Positions 1 through 11,331 of a stretch of DNA of 64,000 nucleotides are shown here, piece by piece. Made by a program: the position numbers and the translations under genes. Position 1 is the stretch's first letter; each line of letters starts with the position of its first letter. The notes under the pieces were generated by a model. The model saw only the letters and a list, made by a program, of their open reading frames with translations. It did not search any database and was not told where the DNA came from. The DNA comes from Carettochelys insculpta (taxonomy: Eukaryota > Chordata > Testudines > Carettochelyidae): positions 25,332,001 through 25,396,000 of the forward strand of contig NC_134152.1 in assembly GCF_033958435.1 (NCBI RefSeq), read 5' to 3'.

Positions 1-3000
1 CTCAAGCCCTCCTGTTTAAGATTCCAATTAAGCTTTAGCTGCAGTCAAAACAACTAATAAAAACTTTTAAAAAATGGAATCACCAAGATGAATATACGCT
101 AGCCTCCCACGTGCCTCTGTTTTCACTTTGTCCTCTCTGTCATCTCACCCTTCCTTAGCCATTACACCAATGTTTCTTAAACTATGTTCATGGAATTCTG
201 GTGTTCTGTGAACAACTCGCAGGCGAACCGTGATGGCGTAACAACTAGCAACAACGTGCAGCACATGTATATATTTTCTGCTCTTAAAACCAGATACAAT
301 GTTACTTCTTTGCTATGATACCTAATTAAATTCCTTCATTGTGTTTTTGCTGTATATATTGCTGTTTGTTTGCTTGCTTGCTTGTTTGTGTCTGTCTGAC
401 AATTTTTTTGAAGAAAATGTTTATAGGTGTTCTGCATAAAAATATTATTTTTTGATATGCTTTGATCTCAGAAAGTTTCAGAAACAGTCTCTACACTATC
501 GTTATCTTATTCTGCTATGCTAACATCTGGATTGTTGACTCTTGGAAAGGGAAATTGTTTTTGTGTTCGCTTTGCGGCACCATACATGTCTTTGGAGTTA
601 TACAAAAACTAATAAGGGAAAAGCCTTATTCCTGCCTCCATATATAAACACTAGAGATTATGTTAGGGTCAGAATTTCATCTTCATTATCTCCCTGACCT
701 GAGGAGCAATACTCTGGATATATTGAACTTTTGACTCAACCTCTGAGCAAAGGGAGAGCGCTGACACAGGATAACAGAGCCATTATCGAGATAATGTTGC
801 ATGTCAGCATTAGCTGCTGCAATCACATCACCAAGTGTTCCTAAAATACAATCCATTTCAAGATGTTGACAGCAATCGACACACGTTGACACATCTCAGA
901 GTGAATGTGAAATTAACAAGCCTCCATTGTATATTTCTGAAACTGTGGCTTTGGAACGTACAAACACAGCACTCCTCTGGGAATGTGTCAGACATTTCAG
1001 ATTGGTGAATTGAGTTTGTAGAACAAGTAGTGGCCTTTCAAGGTTCGCAAGTAACATAAATGGATTGTAGGAACAGCTGGACTAAAAGTGTCCCATTCAG
1101 CATGTGCATAAAAATTACTCAACTTAGTAAATATTTTGTCCCAAATGGACCAAGTGATACTCATGCATGTAGTGCAAAAGTGTTAGCTGAACTGGGCTCT
1201 AAGCCACATCAGGGTATAGTATTTTCCTCATTAAAAAAGAGAAATAGGGTGATAGAATCACTGGATGGAAAAAACAAAAAGGGATATTTCTGGAAATGCA
1301 GAGCATACATAACACGGTGCATCTTATACGACAATGTTACATATGGCTGTTACCACAAATAGTCAACATTCATCAACAGATGCTGCACAAAACTGGAATT
1401 TAAGAAGCGACTGTTTTTTTCTTACTACAGTAAAGGAGGCTCCTACGATAGCCATGTAGTTAATGGTGATTTTTAATGGCAATTTTTCTGAAGTGGTTCC
1501 CCTGAAAACCTTATCAAGTATGCCTTACAACAATGTCAGATGTAGCCTCAGTGTTTCGTTTACTTATAGTGAATTTACTTCTGCAATTCTGCGGTTAAGA
1601 ATTGAGCTTATCTTCACTATATATGTAAACAATGCATTTGCTTAAGGCACAACCTTGAGTAATCATCTTTGCTAATGGCTATAGGTAACTCAATAAACTT
1701 TATCCATGTTTGTAGTATATAGAGTTTTTATGCCATGCCCAGAAATCATCATGATAGGCACAAAACAAACCAGCAGTCATGCAGCACTTTAAAGACTCGC
1801 ACAGTGTAAGAAGTAAATATTGCAGACATGGAGACATGGTTATTTTGTTTTCCAAGACAATTAGCAAAATAAGACTTCATACTAACAACTGCAGAATTCC
1901 AGAAGTAAAAAAAAATTGGTAGAATATTGGAGTCACTACGTACTCAAAACTTCCCTGTAATTAATAGGTGTTTTGACTGAGAAAGCCATTCAGGAAATAG
2001 TTCCATATGCTGCAAACGGATGAAGGAGCTGTCATTCGTGGGCCATTATTTTTAGGGTTAGAAAAAGTCATCACCAAGGAATCAGCTTTTTTATTTTTGT
2101 TCTAACCCTTATTTGGGGACAGGAATCCAAATATATAAAACTACCACATTTGGGATTGTTTTGAGGGAGAGGAGGGGGAAATAAAAGGAAGATGTACATG
2201 CTTTATTTAAATGATAGTATTTTGCAGAAATACAGGCTTTTTCCACATTAGTCAATTTTTATTTGAGATTTCTTTTAAAAATGGGATTGAGGAATCAGGG
2301 TTGGAGTATGAAGAGAGGCTCAGGGCAGGGGGCTGTGGATGTAGGAGTGCAGGACTCAGGGTCGTGATGTGAGTAGGAGCTCAGGGCTATAATCTTTTTG
2401 GTTAATAATGATGTGCCACTTGTTAAACTTGTTTCTTGCAAATTATCCTCAATTACTATTGGTGGCCAAATAATTTATTTTTTATATTTTACCTCTTTTT
2501 CTATATTGTCTAGAAAGAAACTACAAGATTTTAAAAATCCTTTAAAGACTTATCACAAATGTTTTGCACATATAATTACTGTTCCGCAGGTAGCTCACAA
2601 TGCAAACATATATTAATAAATATTCAATCTTTGCATTGTTACACAAATCAAATGGAATTCTGTTCCATCCCATATGTAGTTTCAAAGCCATATCAGTTTT
2701 GGTTATGTACATAAGTCATGTGGTATTGTTTCTGTCACCTGCCCAAATAATTTATTTAATTAACCAACAATAATATGAATTTTATTAATCTGAATCAATA
2801 TGAATTTGAAATGAGATCTTTGAGTATAAAATTCACAGTTTGCAATTTGCAGTGCAGTTAACTGTCTGATTTAAGACACATTTTTATGGCTTGCTCCTGC
2901 CAAAGGAAATCAATGGGTTACTCTTGGGCTCAAATTTAAGCATATTTTTAAACACCTTGCTGGACTGTATGCTCAGTTAATAAATGAGTTTGTTTCATGT

Positions 3001-4201
3001 ATTCACCTACGTTAGGCTTCTTTTCTAGAATAACGGGTGGAATGCAAATATACAGGTACACAACTATCCAAACGTAATTCACTGAAAAATTCAAATGCAT
3101 ATGGGAAGAAATGGTCTTGTAGCACTTACTCAGATCTGTCAAATTAATTTTTTGTTACTTTGCTGTGGTCCAGCTACCAGTTTACTATAAGGCAGTATCT
3201 ATGCAAAGACAGCTTTGCTCATGAAGTTTTAGTCATAATATGTTTTTGAATCATGTTTATTCTAAATACTGTGTCTGTGATGCAATACACAGCTTTTCTG
3301 CAGGGCACATGTTCTTTGAAAAGGGAGAAGGAAAGAGAATAGACAGGAAAAGGGTTAGACCGCTGCAGCCTTGGTTTTGCAGTGCGTGGTAATTACACTA
3401 AAGAATGCATGACTCACTTTGTTTCATTACCATGTGTTGCTAAAGTAGAGGTTTAACATACTAGACAAATGATGAAAGATATAATATGGGTTTCTCCAAC
3501 ATGGCCCATCACTGCACATTTGTGGTATTTCAAAGGTCTTTTTTTAGCACTCTACCCTAAGGAAAAGTGTGGTGTTTTTGTAATTTTTTAAGCCAGAGTA
3601 ACCTACTGAATCAAAATATACTGTATTGAAGTTACAGCATACAGCTAAACACACTTCTCTAGAAACAGCAATTTGGATTATTTGGTAAAAACCCAGTTTC
3701 CTAAGAACTGTTTGTAAATCTGTGCATAATATTCTTAAATGAAAACAAGGTCATATTAACAATGTGTTGAACGCTAATGCAGAAATGTGACATGCAAAGT
3801 CAAGCACTCCCATTGTATTATGAGATGGGCAAGATGAGAAATTTTTCTTATTGCAACATCTTACAAATGCCAACTCTCAGGGTGACTTACATAAAAGATA
3901 CACAATGGCTGCACAGAGGGTAAATGCACTGGAGGATGTACAATTTTGGATAACACATTAATTAATCTCTGAGGGCCAAATCCTTGCTCGGTTGCACTGC
4001 TTTAAATCTAGTTATGTAGCAGAAAAGAGTTGCTCTGAAGTTATTCTGGTGTTAAGTGAGAATAGAGTTTGGTCCTTAATGTATTCTGAACTGCTGTATT
4101 TCAGTGGGTTATAAATGGAAATAGTGTAAACTAGGTATTAAAGTGGGGAATTAGCAATCAGGAGTTTGAATTTGCTGCTAAAATTGTAAAATTCTGACTA
4201 T
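1..4201. other. Upstream intergenic DNA without a recognised gene
   Basis: This AT-rich stretch lies about 27-31 kb upstream of FAM20C. The ORFs here are all under about 100 codons, show no family resemblance I recognise and lack splice-site support. A short G-rich patch at about 2283-2390 (repeated CTCAGGGCAGGGGGCTG-like wording) resembles the interior of decayed hAT-like repeats seen elsewhere in the window, but its ends are not visible. I see no RNA gene, island or long tandem repeat. Confidence 0.6.
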
Positions 4202-4488
4202 GGCTATGTCTTCCCTTCCAGAATAGCGATTCTGTTCCAGTTGATTTTCTGAAGTTCGATATAGTGTGCCTGGTAGGGATATGCTAAATTAAACTCATAG
4301 CGCACCCACGCCAGCACCAGTACTCCTGCCCCTCATTAGAAGTAAGGGAAGGTAAGTTCTCTCTCATCCACCTCCTGCTGCGGAGATGGTGTGGAAGTCC
4401 AAATTAAAGTGCATTGACTCCAGTTGTGTAATTACATTGCTGGAGTTGTGTACCTTCATTTGACCTTCCATTTTAGTATAGACCTGCC
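4202..4488. mobile_element. Degenerate miniature DNA transposon (GTCTACAC-type ends)
   Basis: The left end reads GGCTATGTCTTCCC and the right end GTATAGACCTGCC, an imperfect inverted repeat of the terminal motif carried by better preserved copies at 23494, 25052 and 37350. The interior contains a TTCGATATAG-like word and no coding capacity. I cannot see a target duplication, so the boundaries are approximate. Confidence 0.45.
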
Positions 4489-4489
4489 C

Positions 4490-4640
4490 CAACTGACTTA
4501 ATTTCTTTGTATCTCACTTTGCCCATTCATAAATTAGGTATTGATAGGCTTGGTGTGAGAACTAATAGTGTTACACACTTTTTCAGATTCACAAAAGACA
4601 CTATGAAAGTGGCTATAAAAGGGAAGTTTACAGATCACTC
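4490..4640 (+). repeat. Possible MIR-type SINE remnant
   Basis: The order of short blocks resembles the MIR core and 3' part: a TTAATTTCTTTGTATCTCA-like segment, a CCCATTCATAAATTAGGTA-like segment and a later TATGAAAGTGGCTATAAAA-like tail. It is strongly diverged and could be chance similarity. Confidence 0.35.
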
Positions 4641-5377
4641 ACTGCACTAAGAGTGACTGAACCTGAAAAGGGTACATAGAGCATTCTGGGAATTTCTGAC
4701 TGTGAATCTTAACTGTTCAGTTCACTGCTCCACTAAAGAAGCCTGGTGAATTTCCAGCAACAGTGGGCACATTTTAGTCTTCATATGGTAACCAACAATT
4801 ACTTTGTATCTGCAGTTTACTCTGTTCAATGGCTAGCATAGTGCTTGCAAACAGTTATTTTAAACTCTTTTCTGCATGCAGTGCAGCTGTTATGTTTCTG
4901 ATTTCCAGGCAAAAGCAGACTAGTCAGTTATTTACTAGTTTGGCTATTACCCAAACTTGTACATGAAGCACATAGACTAAGCACAGAGTAACACTGCACT
5001 TTGTATATGAACACACACATTAGTGTAGATAAGAGGATATGCCATTAAATATTCAATTTAAAAACATCCAACGGCATTTGAAGTGTCAAAATATTACTAA
5101 TTTATTTATTTGGATTTATAAACACTAATAGCAAGGCTGTGAAACCCTACCCTACACTGAAGAGCAGATACTCAAACAACAAGTCCTCTGGCTTCACTGA
5201 TTTGAATCAGAGTTTCTTAATCTGGTTCTAAAAAGATAAACATATCCATATACTTTAGGGATGCTGGACATAGCTTTGAAAGTACACCAGGAAAACACTG
5301 ACTTAAATGAACTACACAACTATCAGGACAATATGGTTTTTATTTCTATAATTTATTCTCTCAGATTGGAGATATAT

Positions 5378-5906
5378 TGCCTTTATTCAGCAGTGGTGAG
5401 GCCACATCTAGAGTATTGCATCCAGTTCTGAGACCCCCTTTACAGAAAGGATATGGATGCAGTGGAGAGTGCAGTGGAGGGTGACAAAAATAATTAGGGT
5501 GCTGGAGCACATGACTTACGAGGAGAAGCCGAGGGATTTGGGCTTATTTAGTCCACAGAAGAGAAAAGTGAGGAGGAATTTGATAGCAGCCTTCTGCTAC
5601 CTGAAGGGGGGCTCTAAAGAAGATGGAGAGAGGCTATTCTCAGTTGTGACAGATGACAGAATGAGAAGGAATGGTCTCAAATTGTGATGCAGGAGGTGTA
5701 GGTTGTATACTATTTCCCTAGGGGAATGGTGAAGTTCTGGAATGAGTTACCTAGGGAGGTAGTAGAATCTCCTTCCACAGTGGTCATTATGTCCTGGCTT
5801 GACAAAGTCCTGACTGGGATAATTGAGTTGGGATTGCTCTTAATTTCAGCAGTGAGTTGAACTTGGTGACCACCTGAGGTCTTTTCCAGCCCCATGATTC
5901 TATGAT
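5378..5906 (+). repeat. CR1 LINE, 5'-truncated 3' fragment
   Basis: The segment reads as the C-terminal end of a CR1 reverse transcriptase. It begins near the 'vrPhLeYciqf' block, continues through a block matching 'ekprdLGLFspqKRKvRrn', and ends in CR1 3' UTR wording with the terminal ATTCTATGAT motif at 5897-5906. Frameshifts break the reading frame. Partial, 5'-truncated copies are the normal product of CR1 target-primed reverse transcription. It predates the cleaner copies at 17101 and 53982, judging by divergence. Confidence 0.85.
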
Positions 5907-5914
5907 GTACTGCA

Positions 5915-6010
5915 TATTGTGTTAATTTTACAGACAGATAAAATGAAGCACAAAAAATTAAGTGACTTTGATAAGGTCACACAGGCAGGGCCAAGCTGGA
6001 ATTGAACCTA
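5915..6010 (-). repeat. MIR SINE remnant
   Basis: The + strand shows the reverse complement of MIR: a TTTTACAGACAGATAAAATG-like block, then AAGTGACTTTGATAAGGTCA, then CACAGGCAGGGCCAAGCTGG, in the right order and spacing. It lies directly downstream of a CR1 end. Confidence 0.7.
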
Positions 6011-7267
6011 AAAATTCCAGATTATTAGTCCAAGAATTTGGCTGCTGACACATCCTCTTTCCCATATTTCACTGCAAATATATGTATTCAACATATAGGG
6101 CAAATTTTCTGAAGTCTAGCATTACTGCATTTCAATGGAGTTGCAGCATCTGGAGAATTATAGCAGTTGGAATAACTACCTGCCCCTCAAATGTTAGGAT
6201 GTGTTAGGATCTGACAAGAAAAGAAGCAGATAAAACTATTAATTAGAACGAAGAACACTGCTGTCCCTTCTGCTTTTCTAAGCCTCCATCCTTTCTCCTC
6301 TCTTACACCTTTTTCCTTTTATCAGTCTACTTATCAGGTTCCAGCCAGAAAAGGACTATATTATTTTAGAAAGTGCCTACTCTTTGGTACTAGCAGAAAT
6401 ATGGCAACAATTCTAGCCAGCTTCTCACTGTTGCTACCAATGAGGAGGGGACAAAATGCTGCTGCAAATAAGCATGATCTCAATAAATTTCACACAGGAA
6501 AAGAAGTCGCAAGCTGAACCTCTATAGTACAGCACTGTCTGGTCTGGCAACATCAATGGTCCAGAGTAATTTTAGTTAGCTGTATGTCCACTTATCATGG
6601 ATGTGGCCAAGTTTCCCATGGTCCCATAAAGTTTGTTTACAGCCATCAGTCCTGGCTCTTCGTGTCCTGTGCTGTGACTTAGCTCTAATTTACTCTTAAA
6701 TGTATTCTAAGAGCCCAGTCAGCAGTGGCAGCGTTGGTAATGCTGCTGGACAATACTGATCTCTCATGGTTCAGCAAAGTCTCTGGTTTGACACTAGTCA
6801 GGTCCTCAGAGTGCCTGACTAGAGAAGCTCAGCCTGTACCACAAAGTGCCAGTAATTTGTCTTTGGTTGTAGCCATTTGTACTTCAGAGCCTTATAATGC
6901 TCTTTCTCCTCACAGCTTTTTTATGAAGAGCTCTACTCTGGGAATAAACCAAAATATTTGGTCATGCACAGAGGGTCTTTGGCTCTTTTTCTTACAGTTC
7001 TTTCAGAGAAAAGGATTCTCAATCTGGCAGGACTCAGAAGACCTGTCGACTGCTTCATTCCCATTTTGTCACACAGAGGAGCCTACATGGCATGATACGG
7101 GAACCCAAGGCACCTGGGAGCTGTAGATCCTTGACCATCTCCCTGACTAGACAGCTGGCCCTGGAGCAAGGTAGGGACAACATTCCCATCATGCTCTTGG
7201 CTGCTAGCAACAGGAAAGGGAGTGGGACAAGTAGTATGTTTTAGTATGTTATAGCAAAATCATTTTG
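6011..7267. other. Intergenic stretch with no supported gene
   Basis: A 133-codon ORF at 6725-7126 is the only sizeable frame. Its translation has no domain, signal or composition I recognise. The block 6540-6860 has the look of a diverged interspersed repeat, but I could not find matching ends or a second copy in the window. Confidence 0.45.
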
Positions 7268-7632
7268 CCTTTCACTGTGTCCACACAAATTTTTTATTAA
7301 CCTCTCTTATGCACACTCATTGCATGACTATTTTGAACTGCTTTTAAAAAAATTGCAGTCCACATTTACAAAAAAAGTACCCCCCCACCTCCCAGAAACT
7401 CCTGCATATGGGCCTGACTACAGACCATCAAAGTTACACAACTGCATCTATATGAATAATATAGCTGACATTGATGTGCTTAGATTTACTTACCGTGGTG
7501 CCTTCACTGCAGTGAGTCAGTGGCACTCTCCTGTTGAGTCCACCTACACTTATTCTGGTGGAGTGTACTGGAATGGTCAGGAGAGCACACGACAGTCAAT
7601 TTATCCTATCTATACTAGTGTGGACATGCCCT
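7268..7632. mobile_element. Possible miniature DNA transposon with GTGTCCACAC ends
   Basis: The left end ACTGTGTCCACACAAAT and the right end CTAGTGTGGACATGCC are imperfect inverted repeats and resemble the GTCTACAC terminal class. No target duplication is visible and the interior is unique in the window. A 110-codon ORF inside (7320-7652) looks fortuitous. Confidence 0.35.
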
Positions 7633-7683
7633 TGAAGCAACCTAGAAGCTAGCTAAGATCCCAGAAGCACCTTTAATTCTTTC

Positions 7684-7862
7684 AAGTATCAGAGGGGTAG
7701 CCGTGTTAGTCTGGATCTGTAGCAGCAACGAAGGGTCCTGTGGCACCTTATAGACTAACAGAAAAGTTTAGAGCATGAGCTTTCATGAGTTAACTCACTT
7801 CTTCAGATGCTGAAGAAGTGAGTTAACTCACGAAAGCTCATGCTCTAAACTTTTCTGTTAGT
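7684..7862. mobile_element. Inverted-dimer Penelope-like terminus with 13-bp TSD
   Basis: The left half (7684-7805) is the antisense of the PLE terminal sequence, starting GGGGTAGCCGTGTTAGTCTG. The right half (about 7808-7862) is the same sequence in sense, ending CTGTTAGT, so the two make a palindrome. The whole unit is flanked by a perfect direct repeat, CTTTAATTCTTTC, at 7671-7683 and 7863-7875. That shows the dimer was inserted in one event rather than built by two insertions. The sense half carries a hammerhead-like core at 7810-7846. It matches the 3' UTR that follows a GIY-YIG ORF at 35358-35930. Confidence 0.8.
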
Positions 7863-7875
7863 CTTTAATTCTTTC

Positions 7876-9606
7876 CTTCTATCTAAGGAATCACAAGCAG
7901 TGTGAAAAAATAGAATAGGAAGTACAAAGCCTCTGCAGTGGCCCATGTGCACTTATGAAAAAGATACTCAAAGCTGGGATTGGATATTCTTCATTCTTCT
8001 CTTGTGCCATTAATTTATCATGATCTTTTTTTCCTTTCTTTTTAATAAAATGTTTTATACTTTTATTTCTCTCCATGTCCTTTTGTTCCTTCTTTGATGT
8101 TTGTCCTTTCAATCCTTCTTTCCAAATGCTTTCTTTTTAACCTTCCCAGTTGTGATTTGCTGTCTTTGAAGTATTTGAGGATTTGCTATTCCTTTCCTTC
8201 ATATGTTATTATTTTTACTGATGAGATAACAATCAGGTCCCTGTGATTTAGTACACACCTATTACAAAAGAGTGTATTTTTAAAATTATGGTAATTTCCA
8301 CTTCATTTTCTACAGTACTTGTTTTATTCACAAGAGTGTTTCTTTATGATGACTGGAATGTAACAAGACTCCTTAAGGGTTCAAATCAATAGATAGTATT
8401 TGTGACCTCATATAGTGCAAAGGTCCCAGAAGCACTGAAGAACATTACTTTTAAGGTGCACTTCTGCAAGCAACTGAGGCCTTGGATGAAGAGTGGAACA
8501 AGCTCAACTCCCATAACCTAAAATGGGGATGAGACCAACCAGCAATCTCAGTTATGCTCCGCACCTTGCAATATCAATCCCAGCAAGCAAAGGATCGTTA
8601 TTATTAGTTATTATGACTGGTGAATTGTGCATAGAAACTCAGGACATGAACCAGGCCCCATTGCAGTTGGTGCTGTACAAGCGCTGAACAAAAGACACTT
8701 CCTGCCCCAGAGAACTTACAATACAAGTGTAAGAGAAGAGACAACAGATGGATACAGAAAGTTTAATAACAGTGAGAGAAACACTGGGGCAATATCGGTC
8801 AGCATGACAGGCACTGGCTTCAGCGTACCATTCAGCGTCACATTTTTGGAGGCATCACTTCAAAGGGTAGGTTAAGGAGGGATTTACAGTTCAGAGCATC
8901 TCATTATCTTCAATGAGCTTTGGATCAGACCCTTAACATATGTCCAGTCAGCAGAAACCACTTTTCTTCCACACAATCATGGGCCATTGCAGGGCTAGAA
9001 TATGTTGAAAAATAGACAGAAAACTTCTATGACTAAATTGCCAAAACCATTTGGAACTTAATGCTCCAGCTTGTAATTGGTTTAATGGAGCATTGGTAGG
9101 TACCTTGAATTTTCTTAACCAAGCCATTTATTTCTGCTTAATAATACAAGGTTTTTAGAGGAGCAAAATTAAACAACAATACACCTAGCAGGTGACTTTT
9201 ACCTCTTTAAAACTTATATGCCCCTGGCTGTTAAGACTGATTGTTTGGGGGGTAGCTTCGTTAAAATATCGAATTGTTCAGCCTTAATCCTTTTAGTGAT
9301 ATTTTATGCTAAGTGTCAGTCAAAGAAAATTATGTGCTGCCAAACCAGAGGTGAAAGTGACCAGCTGTGCCCTGGTGTGCAGCTCCAGAAAGAGCTGCCT
9401 GAACGGCAGCAAAAGCCAGGAGGGAGCTATTTAAAGAGCTGATAGGGACCCAGGTACAATTGGACAGAACCTGTAAGAGATTTTAGGTTACTTTCATCCC
9501 TGAGCATGGTTCTCATTTACCTCTGCCTGCCAGTCCTTGTGGAAACAAGGCAAATAATCGCATGGGCAGCTCTCGTTCTTGAGTCAAATTAGCCTGTTTG
9601 TCAGGC
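7876..9606. other. Intergenic DNA with one old dispersed repeat
   Basis: There is no gene here. At about 8590-8730 the sequence has the wording of an old amniote dispersed repeat (TTATTATTAGTTATTATGA, then GGTGCTGTACAAGCGCTGAA, then CCTGCCCCAGAGAACTTACA), which I cannot assign to a family. The remainder is AT-rich single-copy-looking DNA. Confidence 0.4.
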
Positions 9607-9860
9607 CATTACTGAGGCTGTGGCTACGCTATGGAGCTTACAGCAGTCTAGCTGTGCCCACTGTAGCACTGCTAGCGCAGAAGCTTTAAGCCAGTGGGAG
9701 ACAGCTCTCCTGTTGACTTACTTATCTCAGCCCCACTGCGCTGCAGGAGCTATGCTGGTGGGAGGGCTGAATAACACTGGCACTTTGGTCAATCTAACTT
9801 ATGTCCCTCAGGGGCTGGCTTGTTCATATACCGATGTACAGAGCAGTCCTATCCATAAGA
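9607..9860. mobile_element. Possible left end of a GTCTACAC-type DNA transposon
   Basis: The segment opens GAGGCTGTGGCTACGCTATG, close to the GGCTRTGTCTACACTA terminal motif. The interior is G+C-richer than its surroundings and no matching right end was found. The long ORFs on both strands between 9620 and 10171 follow from low stop-codon density in this G+C-rich patch, not from a gene. Confidence 0.3.
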
Positions 9861-10360
9861 TAAGGTGCGGCAGTGGCCCCAGGCCATACACTTTTGGGGG
9901 TCCTGTGGCAGCCGACCCAGCCATCTTACAGACAGAAAGGGGAAGAATTACCTGGGGCCAGGTGTGGCAGCATGTGACAGCAGCAGCAGGGGATTGTGGG
10001 CCAGGAGGGTGTGGTGTGGCAGAGCAAGCTACCACCCGCACTGCCTGTGGGGTAAGTGCAGCGGGGGGGAAGGGGGGTGACCGCCTGCTGCTGCCACTGC
10101 CCACTGCCACTGCTGCACCCTGCCCCAGGTAAACCCTGACTCTGCTGATCAGGGAGTGTGAAAGGGAACAAGGTAGGGGAGGAGTGGGCGACCTGGAGGG
10201 CCTACACTGGGATGGGGGGAGTTGCCCCAGGCCCAGCCCCCCCCACCGCCCTTTGGGACAATCCTGGCAACATAAGCTGTAGCATGTACATAGTCACCTC
10301 AGCACACTGGGAAACTACCTAAGACTGCTGAACATGCTCATCCCCTGTCCCTGGCAGAAG

Positions 10361-10440
10361 TGAGTCTGTCCCACCAAAGCTCATCACCTGATAAATCATT
10401 TTGTTAGTCTTTAAAGAGCTACATGACTGTTGGTTTGTTT
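10361..10440 (+). repeat. Penelope-like terminus fragment, sense
   Basis: It contains AAGTGAGTCTGTCCCACCAA, then AGCTCATCACCTGATAAATC, then TTTTGTTAGTCTTTAAAG. These are the diagnostic blocks of the PLE 3' terminus present next to the GIY-YIG ORF at 35358-35930. It stops before the ACTAACACGGCTACC terminal block. Confidence 0.7.
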
Positions 10441-10605
10441 CCTCATGGGCACAGAAAGCGTTATGGCTGGGTGGAGTCCCAGGTCCCTGCTTTATCAGGG
10501 GCCCAAAAGGGATAGGGTTAGTCTCCAAAGAGGTGTCTGAATATTCAACCAAATGGGGAAGAGAAGCAGGGCATTAGAAAAACAAAACTGCTGGCTTGTT
10601 GAATA

Positions 10606-10658
10606 GTAAGAGAGAGGAAGCCCTGCTAGTCTATACACTATCAAAACAAAAAGCAAAA
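10606..10658 (-). repeat. Penelope-like terminal block, antisense
   Basis: AGAGGAAGCCCTGCTAGTCT followed by a run of AAAACAAAAAGC is the antisense of the PLE extreme 3' end. Together with the sense fragment at 10361-10440 it may be the two halves of one inverted dimer, now separated by about 165 bp. Confidence 0.5.
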
Positions 10659-10936
10659 AGAACTTGATGATTGTTACAGAAGCTCTCTGTGTATATGTCA
10701 ACAGTGAACAAATAAGCTGTGAATAGGTGGTATTCAAGAACCTGGGTTTTGCAGGACCAGTAAAACTTCTTATTACGTAATGCAAATGGTTTCCTCTAAG
10801 AAGCAATTTACACCAGTGCTTAACACTGGTTGGTAAAAGGGCAATGGGGTGTGAACCTGGTTCTTCCTTCTTCTGAAGGGATCCACTGCTAAGTGAAAAG
10901 AAGGCTCCTGCAGAAAAAGATCAATCCCACACACAG

Positions 10937-11331
10937 GGCTTGTCCACACTTGTGGTTTTCGTTTAAAAAAAAAACAAACACCACCCTTTTTTCAAAAACC
11001 AAAACAAAATTTAGAGCATTCACATTGCCATGAGTGAAAAGTTGATATAAGAGGGCTCTTCCCTTGAAATGACACCCACTCTACGAACGATTGTCATTCA
11101 CCCCTACTGCCTTTGAAAGTCAAAAATAAATGTGTGTGAACAAAGCACAGATATTTATCCGCTCAGGTGAACATGCCCTCTGCAATGTTGTGGCCGTGAA
11201 CTGTGGCTGAAAATGAGAACTTTCCATTATGCAATGCTGTGGCTGTGTGAATACGATTTTTTGGCTTTACTTATTTTACGTTATTTTTACTTACTTTTAT
11301 TTACTTGGGACGATGCAGTGTAGACATAGCC
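10937..11331. mobile_element. Miniature DNA transposon with GTCTACAC-type ends
   Basis: The left end GGCTTGTCCACACTTG and the right end CAGTGTAGACATAGCC form an imperfect terminal inverted repeat of the class found throughout the window. The flanking trinucleotides (CAG and ATA) do not match, so the target duplication has decayed or an end is misplaced. No coding capacity. Confidence 0.5.

Noticed and set aside
6725..7126. 133-codon plus-strand ORF
   Set aside because: No recognisable domain or splice signals. The surrounding sequence reads like a diverged repeat.
7684..7862. Interpretation of the TAGCCGTGTTAGTC repeats as tRNA-derived SINEs
   Set aside because: An A-box-like start is vaguely present, but there is no B box and no tRNA-like body. 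The same sequence follows a GIY-YIG ORF at 35358-35930, which favours a Penelope-like origin.
9620..10171. Cluster of overlapping ORFs on both strands
   Set aside because: The G+C-rich patch has few stop codons in any frame. The translations are low-complexity and disagree with any family, and the left part looks transposon-derived.
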